A stretch of DNA of 39,147 nucleotides from Bacteroidaceae bacterium (lineage in GTDB: Bacteria > Bacteroidota > Bacteroidia > Bacteroidales > Bacteroidaceae). Shown here piece after piece: positions 33,496 through 39,147 of this stretch. The notes under the pieces were generated by a model that ran no database searches, had not been told where the DNA came from, and saw only the letters and a program-made list of their open reading frames with translations. The position numbers and the translations under genes were made by a program. The stretch lies in contig JAFUYM010000072.1 in NCBI GenBank assembly GCA_017470525.1, positions 1-39,147 on the forward strand, given 5' to 3'. Positions within the stretch are counted from its first letter, which is position 1, and the number at the start of each line of letters is the position of its first letter.

Positions 33496-34242
33496 ATGGA
33501 AGCGGTTGTCCTCATACTGATTGTACTGGTCTGCTTCAACACGGTGCTGAAGCAGACCTACCACAAGCCTTGGTGGGTCATCAGCCTTGCAGCCGTGTGT
33601 GCCCTGTTCGTGGCACTCGTATGGCAATATGCCATCGAGCAGAGCAAGTCGCAACTGCACGACTGGCTGAACAATCAGCAACTGATGCTCGACACGGCGG
33701 TGGTGCTCTCCGTCGAGGTGGTCATCCAGATGGCTTACTGCCTCTTGGCTACCCACCTCATGTACACAGGCAAGGTGAGAAAACGCACATTATATATTTA
33801 TAAGGCTCTGCGCTGGTTCCCCGGCATCCTCATCTTCCCTGTCCTCTTCCACCTGGAGACGATGCTGATGTTTACGCTGACGGGCATGGACTTCAAGACC
33901 ATTGCCTACGGACTGGCTGCCGTGGTGCTGGTCGCCATCGTCGCCCTCACATGGCTCGTCCGCTGGCTCATTCCCGAGAAGGAGTTGCGCCTCGAAATCT
34001 TCTTCCTCTCCAACGCCCTCATTGCCGTGCTTGGAGTCATTGCCACCGTGAACGGACGCACCGCCGCAGTCGGCATCTCCGAGGTGAACTGGACAGCCCT
34101 TGCGGGCATCGTGGGACTCACCCTCCTTTTTGCCCTCATCGGCTTCATCATCTATCAGGTGTACCCGAGGGGTACGGTTGGGCGTACCCGAGGGATACGG
34201 CACATCGAACCCGAGGGGTACGTTCCCAAAGAATCGGAATAG
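33496..34242 (+). CDS. hmuT: HmuT-like inner-membrane protein of the heme operon
   Basis: This 248-residue protein has about six predicted membrane helices, for example AVVLILIVLVCFNTVL, WVISLAAVCALFVALVWQY, IAYGLAAVVLVAIVALTWLV and ALAGIVGLTLLFALIGFII. No catalytic motif was seen. It matches by position and type the membrane protein that follows hmuS in hmuYRSTUV operons, so the symbol rests mainly on context. The last 26 residues (YPRGTVGRTRGIRHIEPEG...) are encoded by a 23-bp-period palindromic tandem repeat and look added to the natural C-terminus. hmuU starts 23 bases downstream. Confidence 0.72.
   Translation: MEAVVLILIVLVCFNTVLKQTYHKPWWVISLAAVCALFVALVWQYAIEQSKSQLHDWLNNQQLMLDTAVVLSVEVVIQMAYCLLATHLMYTGKVRKRTLYIYKALRWFPGILIFPVLFHLETMLMFTLTGMDFKTIAYGLAAVVLVAIVALTWLVRWLIPEKELRLEIFFLSNALIAVLGVIATVNGRTAAVGISEVNWTALAGIVGLTLLFALIGFIIYQVYPRGTVGRTRGIRHIEPEGYVPKESE
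34161..34222 (+). repeat. Three palindromic 16-mers at 23-bp period in the 3' end of hmuT
   Basis: GTACCCGAGGGGTACG (34161-34176), GTACCCGAGGGATACG (34184-34199) and GAACCCGAGGGGTACG (34207-34222) are spaced exactly 23 bases apart. Since 23 is not a multiple of three, each copy is read in a different frame, so the repeat acts at the nucleic-acid level rather than as a protein repeat. Confidence 0.85.
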
Positions 34243-34265
34243 AAATCATCATAAAGAAAGACAAC

Positions 34266-34862
34266 ATGAACTACATTTCAGACATTCTCTACTGGATTTC
34301 CACAGGACTGCTCGTGCCTGTCATCATCCTGCTCATCCTCCTCTTCGGACGCGCCCTGCTGCTCATCGGCAGTTTCTTCGGGCAGTATCTCGCCGTGCGC
34401 AAGACAGAAGCCCTGCTCAAGGCTGAGTTCGACGGTCTCAACGCCGACAACATGGCAACCCTCGCAGACCGTCTGCCCAAGCAGAACAAGTCGTTGGTCG
34501 TTCTGTACATCCAGCAGATGCTCGGGCACAAGGACAGCGAGCCACACCTCCAGAAACTCCTTGCCGACTTCGACATTGCCGCCTCCAAAGACCTCGCCAC
34601 CAGCAAGACCCTCAGCAAGATGGGTCCCATGCTCGGACTGATGGGTACCCTCATCCCGATGGGTCCTGCCCTCGTCGGACTGGCGGCTGGCGACATTGCC
34701 TCGATGGCATACAACATGCAGGTTGCCTTTGCCACCACCGTCGTGGGACTCTTCTCCGCAGCCATCGGCTTCATCACTGGGCAGGTCAAAGCACGCTGGT
34801 ACGAACATGACCGCGTCAACCTCCAATTCCTTGCCGACCTGCTCACCGAACCTAAAAACTGA
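34266..34862 (+). CDS. hmuU: MotA/TolQ/ExbB proton-channel family protein (HmuU)
   Basis: Starting at ATG 34266 (MNYISDILYWISTGLLV) gives 198 residues. A longer in-frame start would overlap hmuT and is unlikely. The ExbB-type core is clear: an N-terminal helix (VPVIILLILLFGRALLLIGSF), then MGPMLGLMGTLIPMGPALVGLA, then AFATTVVGLFSAAIGFIT. Such proteins use proton flow to drive outer-membrane or periplasmic machines. Here it may energise HmuR or HmuS action together with HmuV. It starts 23 bases after hmuT and lies 6 bases before hmuV. Confidence 0.87.
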   Translation: MNYISDILYWISTGLLVPVIILLILLFGRALLLIGSFFGQYLAVRKTEALLKAEFDGLNADNMATLADRLPKQNKSLVVLYIQQMLGHKDSEPHLQKLLADFDIAASKDLATSKTLSKMGPMLGLMGTLIPMGPALVGLAAGDIASMAYNMQVAFATTVVGLFSAAIGFITGQVKARWYEHDRVNLQFLADLLTEPKN

Positions 34863-34868
34863 CCCGCT

Positions 34869-35216
34869 ATGTTGAAGAAAACAATGCGCACCTCCCCCCT
34901 CGGAAGCAGGGGGGCTGAAGATGACGACCCGATGTCTGTCGTTTCCAATCTCTTCGATGTGGCAATGGTCTTTGCCGTTGCCCTGATGGTGGCTCTCGTC
35001 ACTCGCTACAACATGACCGAGATGTTCTCGCAGGAGGACTTCACGATGGTGAAGAACCCCGGCAAGGACAACATGGAAATCATCACCAAGGAGGGACAGA
35101 AAATCAACCGCTACACGCCCAGCGAAGACCAGTCGCAGAAGTCGGGCAACCGAGGCAAACGTGTCGGCATTGCCTACGAACTGGAAAACGGAGAAATCAT
35201 TTATGTGCCGGAATAA
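34869..35216 (+). CDS. hmuV: DUF2149 family protein (HmuV), ExbD-like partner
   Basis: This 115-residue protein has one membrane helix (NLFDVAMVFAVALMVALVTRY) near residues 27-47 and a periplasmic tail ending GIAYELENGEIIYVPE, as in DUF2149 proteins. This single-helix layout resembles ExbD, and the gene follows the ExbB-like hmuU by 6 bases. It is the last gene of the operon. A second in-frame ATG after SPLGSRGAEDDDP is a less likely start. Confidence 0.85.
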   Translation: MLKKTMRTSPLGSRGAEDDDPMSVVSNLFDVAMVFAVALMVALVTRYNMTEMFSQEDFTMVKNPGKDNMEIITKEGQKINRYTPSEDQSQKSGNRGKRVGIAYELENGEIIYVPE

Positions 35217-35249
35217 AGAATGAAAAGTGACCAATAAAAGTAAGAAATG

Positions 35250-35272
35250 TTTTTTCAAGCGCGCTTGAAAAA
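35250..35272. terminator. Weak palindromic terminator after the heme operon
   Basis: TTTTTCAAG and CTTGAAAAA form a 9-bp stem around CGCG, 34 bases after hmuV. The stem is A/T-rich and could work in either direction. It is less convincing than the other terminators in the window. Confidence 0.45.
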
Positions 35273-35293
35273 GCAAATTTTTCACTCTTCTTT

Positions 35294-35323
35294 TTGCACT
35301 TTTCTCCTTTTTCCCTATCTTTG
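35294..35323 (+). promoter_or_regulatory. Promoter of the flavodoxin-like gene and GH92 fusion gene
   Basis: TTG (35294-35296), 19 bases, then TATCTTTG (35316-35323) fit the Bacteroidetes promoter model. Transcription should start near 35330, which argues against the earlier in-frame starts upstream of it. Confidence 0.6.
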
Positions 35324-35366
35324 CCCAACAGAACCAAACATGAGTAAAGATAAAAACGAACATTTT

Positions 35367-35990
35367 ATGAAAGTACTACTGATTAACGGAAGCCCCCACA
35401 AGCAGGGCAACACCTTCATCGCATTGAGCGAGATTGCCAAGACCTTGGAGAAGCATGGCATCGAGTCTGAAATCGTGCAAATCGGCGTGAAGCCCGTGCG
35501 TAGTTGCATTGCCTGTGGGCAGTGCAAGATGAAGGGGAATAACAAATGTGTGTTCGACGATGATGTGTGCAACCGCATCTCGGAGAAGATGCAAGCCGCC
35601 GATGCCCTCGTGGTCGGCTCACCCGTCTATTACGGACAACCCAACGGAGCCGTCCTCTCCCTCGTGCAACGCATGTTCTTCTCGGCAGGAGCCTACTTCG
35701 CCCAGAAGCCAGCCGCCGCCGTCGCCATCTGTCGCCGTGGTGGAGCCACCGCCGCCTTCCAGACGCTCAACATGCCGTTCCAGATGATGAACATGCCCAT
35801 CGTCACCTCCCAATACTGGAACATCGCCTACGGACGCGAGGAGGGACAGGCAGCCCAAGACCTCGAAGGCATGCAGACCATGCGCACCCTCGCCGAAAAC
35901 ATGGCATGGCTCCTCCAGAAGATTCACGCCAACGGGCAGCCCGACTACCCCGAGCACGAACCTTGGGCACCGATGCACTTCATCCGATAG
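35367..35990 (+). CDS. NADPH-dependent FMN reductase / iron-sulfur flavoprotein-like protein
   Basis: This 207-residue flavodoxin-fold protein starts MKVLLINGSPHKQGNTF, the FMN phosphate-binding loop. The Cys cluster CIACGQCKMKGNNKC follows near residue 48; such clusters bind an Fe-S centre in iron-sulfur flavoproteins. SPVYYGQPNGAV is the second flavin loop. It likely passes electrons from NAD(P)H through FMN, with an unknown acceptor. The ATG at 35340 is a possible alternative start adding nine residues, but the predicted transcription start lies only about 10 bases before it. The GH92 fusion gene begins 26 bases after the stop, so the two may share a transcript without an obvious functional link. 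Confidence 0.85.
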   Translation: MKVLLINGSPHKQGNTFIALSEIAKTLEKHGIESEIVQIGVKPVRSCIACGQCKMKGNNKCVFDDDVCNRISEKMQAADALVVGSPVYYGQPNGAVLSLVQRMFFSAGAYFAQKPAAAVAICRRGGATAAFQTLNMPFQMMNMPIVTSQYWNIAYGREEGQAAQDLEGMQTMRTLAENMAWLLQKIHANGQPDYPEHEPWAPMHFIR

Positions 35991-36016
35991 AGGTCTTCTC
36001 ACAAAAACGCATCCGT

Positions 36017-38989
36017 ATGAAAACGAAGCGATTCTTAGTAGTATTGTGGTGCTGTCTGCTGACACTGGCGACAGCGGCACAATCGCTCTATGTGGGTTCC
36101 TACAACATCCGATACCAGAATGACGAGGATACCCAAGAGGGAAATGGCTGGGCAAAACGATGCCCCGTGGTATGTGACCAACTGAACTTCGAGCACCCCG
36201 ACATCTTCGGTTCCCAAGAGGTGCTAAAGCCTCAACTGGACGATATGCTGAAACATCTGCCAGGCTATGCCTGCATCGGCGTGGGGCGTGAGGACGGTGA
36301 GGAGAAGGGGGAATTTGCTCCTATCTTTTACAATATGGAGAAACTGGAGTGCCTGTCGTACCATCACTTCTGGCTTTCCCCCACACCTGGAAAGCCCAGT
36401 TTGGGATGGGATGCCGCTTGTATCCGCATCTGCACGTGGGGACTGTTTGAGGACCTGACCACGGGCTTGCAGTTCTACTTCCTGAACCTCCACATGGATC
36501 ATGTGGGTGTGGTGGCACGGCGAGAATCAGCCAAGCAGGTGCTGAAGGAGATTCAGTGGATGGAGGAGGAGGGACTTCCTGTGGTGCTGACGGGCGACTT
36601 CAATGTGGATCAGGACGATGAGATTTACGGCATCTTTACACAGTCGGGACTCCTGAAGGACAGTTATAAGGAGGCTCGGGTTCGCTTTGCGGAGAACGGC
36701 ACGTTCAATGCCTATCATCAGGAGCGGAAGACGCGGAGTCGGATTGACCATGTGTTTGTTTCTCCTCAACTGGAGGTGGAGCGCTACGGAGTGCTGACCA
36801 ACACGTATTGGGATGACCAGAGACGGTTGCCGTCCGACCACTATCCCGTGTTTGTGCATCTGCGTCCCAAAGGCGTTCCTCCTGTGATGATGACGGAAGA
36901 GGAGGGACTGACGGACTTGGTGAACCCTTTCATCGGCACAGGCGGTCATGGGCATGTGTTCCTGGGGGCGAATGTGCCGTTCGGATTCGTGCAGTTAGGT
37001 CCTACGGAGAGCACGTCGGGATGGGACTGGTGTTCGGGTTATCACTACAGCGATTCTCTGATTATTGGCTTTTCTCATTTGCATCTGAGTGGCACGGGAG
37101 TGGGCGATCTGGGCGATGTGTCGATGCTGCCTGTGCTCAACCCTAACCAAGAGAAGGTGAAGTTCTCCCATCAGGCGGAATATGTTCGTCCGGGCTATTA
37201 CTCGGTCATGCTCAGCAATGGCATTCGGGCAGAACTGACGGCAACGGAACGGACGGGCTTGCATCGCTACACCCTGCCCGCCAACGCGTCAGAAGGTTAC
37301 TTGCGACTGGACTTGCGACAGGGCATCGGATGGGACAAAGTGACGGATTGCCAGATTCGGCAAGAGAGCCCAACGGTCGTGTCGGGCTATCGCATCTCGA
37401 AGGGATGGGCAAACCATCAGCAAGTATATTTTGTGGCTGAGTTCCCACGACCTGTGGAGGTCTGCAAAGAAGAGGGAGATACGGTGAAGGTGTTCCGATT
37501 CCTGAGCAGCGACGAGCCGCTGCTGGTGAAGGTGGGTCTTTCGGCAGTCAGCATCGAAGGAGCCAAGGCGAACTTGGCAGTGGAACAGACAGGGTGGAAC
37601 TTCCGAAAGGTGGTGACTGAGGCTGACCGCAAATGGGAAGAGCAACTCGAAAAGGTGCAGGTGACGGGAGGAACAGCGGACGAACAAAGCATCTTCTACA
37701 CGGCTCTCTACCACACGATGACTGCTCCGTCGGTCTTCTGCGACGTAGATAAGAAATACCGTGGCAGCGACGGACAGGTGCATCAGGGTAGTTACACCAA
37801 CTACACCACCTTCTCGCTGTGGGACACCTATCGTGCGGCTCATCCTTTGATGACCATCCTCCACCCCGAACGGCAGGAGGACATCGCCACCACCATGCTC
37901 AACATCTGGCGAGAGCAAGGCAAACTGCCCGTGTGGCATCTGATGGGATGCGAGACGAACTGCATGGTAGGCAATCCTGCCATTCCCGTGTTGGCAGACA
38001 TGGTGCTGAAAGGACTGACACAGCAGAAGACCGATGCCCTGGAGGCGATGAAGGCATCTGCCATGCTGGACGAACGCGGCTTGGCACTCTTGAAGCAATA
38101 TGGCTACATCCCCTGCGACCTCTTCAGCGACAACGAAACCGTGGGTCGAGGACTGGAATATGCCCTTGCCGACTGGTGCGTGGCACGAGTGGCAGAGCGT
38201 TTAGGCAAGAAGAACGACCAAAAGCCGTTTGACCTGCGGGCACAGAGTTACCGCCGCTATTTTGACAAGAAGACACTCTTCATGCGAGGCGTGGACAGCA
38301 AGGGGCAGTTCCGCGAGCCATTCAATCCGTTCCATTCGGCACCTGCCAATCGCGACTATACCGAAGGGAACGCATGGCAATATACCTGGCTCGTGCCACA
38401 TGACGTGCATGGACTGGTGTCGCTCTTCGGCTCGGAACAGCGTTTCGTCCAGAAACTCGACTCGCTCTTCATTGTGGAGGGCGATTTGGGCGAGGCGGCA
38501 CCACCCGACATCACAGGTCTTATCGGGCAGTATGCCCACGGCAACGAGCCGAGCCACCATGTGCTATACCTATATAATTATGTGGGACAGCCTTGGAAGG
38601 GGGCAAAACTCATCCGACGCACCATGCAGGAACTGTACCACAACGCCCCCGACGGACTGAGCGGCAACGAAGATGTGGGGCAAATGTCGGCATGGTACAT
38701 TCTGTCTGCCTTGGGCTTCTATCAGGTGGAGCCAGCGGGAGGCAAGTACGTGCTCGGTTCGCCACTATTCGCAGAGGCAAAGGTGGATGTGGGAGGTGGC
38801 AAGACCTTCTGCATCAAGGCCAAGGATGCGAACGACCAGAACATCTACATCCAAAGTGCACGTCTGAACGGGAAGCCTTACACCCGCTCCTACCTCATGT
38901 ATGAAGACATCATGCAAGGCGGCACACTCGAATTGCAGATGGGCGCACAACCCTCCGATTTCGGAACAAAGCAGAAAGACCGACCATAG
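36017..38989 (+). CDS. Fusion of an endonuclease/exonuclease/phosphatase domain and a GH92 alpha-mannosidase
   Basis: This 990-residue secreted protein starts at ATG 36017 with a signal peptide (ending ATAAQ); longer in-frame starts lie inside the preceding gene. Residues about 25-285 form a complete EEP-fold phosphatase/nuclease domain: SYNIRYQN, GSQEV (metal-binding Glu), LNLHMDHVG, TGDFNVD near 194, SRIDHVF and SDHYPVF near 275. Residues about 300-980 are a GH92 alpha-mannosidase: NPFIGTGGHGHVFLGANVPFG, GWDWCSGYHYSD, SLWDTYRAAHPLMTILHPE, WHLMGCETNCMVGNPA, EGNAWQYTW near 783, GNEPSHHVLYLYNY and GNEDVGQMSAWY near 883. The Trp and NEP features are consistent with alpha-1,2-mannosidases. A phosphatase paired with GH92 would suit phosphorylated mannans. 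Confidence 0.88.
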   Translation: MKTKRFLVVLWCCLLTLATAAQSLYVGSYNIRYQNDEDTQEGNGWAKRCPVVCDQLNFEHPDIFGSQEVLKPQLDDMLKHLPGYACIGVGREDGEEKGEFAPIFYNMEKLECLSYHHFWLSPTPGKPSLGWDAACIRICTWGLFEDLTTGLQFYFLNLHMDHVGVVARRESAKQVLKEIQWMEEEGLPVVLTGDFNVDQDDEIYGIFTQSGLLKDSYKEARVRFAENGTFNAYHQERKTRSRIDHVFVSPQLEVERYGVLTNTYWDDQRRLPSDHYPVFVHLRPKGVPPVMMTEEEGLTDLVNPFIGTGGHGHVFLGANVPFGFVQLGPTESTSGWDWCSGYHYSDSLIIGFSHLHLSGTGVGDLGDVSMLPVLNPNQEKVKFSHQAEYVRPGYYSVMLSNGIRAELTATERTGLHRYTLPANASEGYLRLDLRQGIGWDKVTDCQIRQESPTVVSGYRISKGWANHQQVYFVAEFPRPVEVCKEEGDTVKVFRFLSSDEPLLVKVGLSAVSIEGAKANLAVEQTGWNFRKVVTEADRKWEEQLEKVQVTGGTADEQSIFYTALYHTMTAPSVFCDVDKKYRGSDGQVHQGSYTNYTTFSLWDTYRAAHPLMTILHPERQEDIATTMLNIWREQGKLPVWHLMGCETNCMVGNPAIPVLADMVLKGLTQQKTDALEAMKASAMLDERGLALLKQYGYIPCDLFSDNETVGRGLEYALADWCVARVAERLGKKNDQKPFDLRAQSYRRYFDKKTLFMRGVDSKGQFREPFNPFHSAPANRDYTEGNAWQYTWLVPHDVHGLVSLFGSEQRFVQKLDSLFIVEGDLGEAAPPDITGLIGQYAHGNEPSHHVLYLYNYVGQPWKGAKLIRRTMQELYHNAPDGLSGNEDVGQMSAWYILSALGFYQVEPAGGKYVLGSPLFAEAKVDVGGGKTFCIKAKDANDQNIYIQSARLNGKPYTRSYLMYEDIMQGGTLELQMGAQPSDFGTKQKDRP

Positions 38990-39005
38990 ACATCCAAACA
39001 TGAAT

Positions 39006-39147
39006 TTATTTATATTCAACAACGAATGGAACGAATAAAACGAATAGGGAAAATGCCGTGAACGGCGACGAATGGGACGAATTTCAGCGACCAGCATTCG
39101 CTTTTATTCGTCGCCGCTTGTGGCATAAAAGAAAAACGATTCGTCCA
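39006..39147. repeat. CGAAT-rich dispersed repeat with inverted arms, copy 2 (runs to the window end)
   Basis: TTCAACAACGAATG followed by AACGAAT and ACGAAT matches 13772-13809. It is followed by a 10-bp inverted repeat, GGCGACGAAT (39064-39073) and ATTCGTCGCC (39106-39115), with partial extension on both sides (ATGCC/GGCAT). No gene is visible in the last 158 bases. Confidence 0.65.

Noticed and set aside
32263-33756. 497-codon open frame on the minus strand across the hmuS/hmuT junction
   Set aside because: Antisense to two well-supported genes. No recognisable protein features.
35247-35366. Upstream extension of the flavodoxin-like gene
   Set aside because: In-frame ATG 35247 lies before the predicted promoter (35294-35323) and next to a palindrome. 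ATG 35340 is only about 10 bases from the likely transcription start. The conserved fold begins at 35367.

Overview
The window looks like a Bacteroidales chromosome, most probably Prevotellaceae (inference). The evidence is the recurring TAnnTTTG -7 promoter signature with an upstream TTG about 20 bases away, weak or absent Shine-Dalgarno sites, TonB-dependent receptors with N-terminal carboxypeptidase-like domains, an Hmu-type heme operon, a DUF3822-rsmD pair, and an HU-HIG/DUF3987/CHC2 primase module. No rRNA, tRNA, CRISPR array, transposase or integrase was recognised.

Layout. 1-3447 (minus) is the N-terminal 1149 residues of a secreted multidomain GH5-type glycosidase that runs off the left edge. 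3544-3664 is a long imperfect inverted repeat. 3751-4472 (minus) is a MNT nucleotidyltransferase/HEPN pair enclosed by a perfect 26-bp direct repeat. 4924-6619 (minus) holds menA and a secreted MORN-repeat protein. 6773-9745 (plus) is a 990-residue TonB-receptor-like outer-membrane protein. 9820-12025 (minus) holds rsmD, a DUF3822 gene and a membrane-anchored protein of unknown function. 12192-13733 (plus) is a RecD-like helicase. 13772-14822 is rich in repeats. 14183-18411 (minus) is an accessory module: HU-like protein, a 175-residue protein, CHC2/Toprim primase, DUF3987 protein and a 131-residue protein. 18846-20033 (minus) is an orphan gene divergent from a PmeII-type restriction endonuclease and cytosine-5 methyltransferase pair (20195-22663, plus). 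alaS follows on the minus strand. 25665-35216 (plus) is a seven-gene heme operon: calycin-like lipoprotein, HmuY, HmuR, HmuS, HmuT, HmuU and HmuV. It is followed by a flavodoxin-like reductase and a protein that fuses an endonuclease/exonuclease/phosphatase domain to a GH92 alpha-mannosidase.

How genes work together. In the heme operon, surface lipoproteins are expected to capture heme, HmuR to import it across the outer membrane, the membrane-anchored CobN-like HmuS to act on the tetrapyrrole, and the ExbB-like HmuU with HmuT and HmuV to form an inner-membrane partner complex. The restriction endonuclease and methyltransferase form a defence cassette. The primase/DUF3987/HU module resembles a domesticated replication module of a mobile element.

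The most unusual observations are: a roughly 125-bp palindromic element found twice, each time open in the same peptide frame of a host gene (menA and the helicase); the phosphatase-GH92 fusion; a Met-rich segment in HmuS; the repeat-bounded MNT/HEPN cassette; the uncharacterised 395-residue protein beside the restriction-modification genes; and a 23-bp-period palindromic tandem repeat at the end of hmuT.
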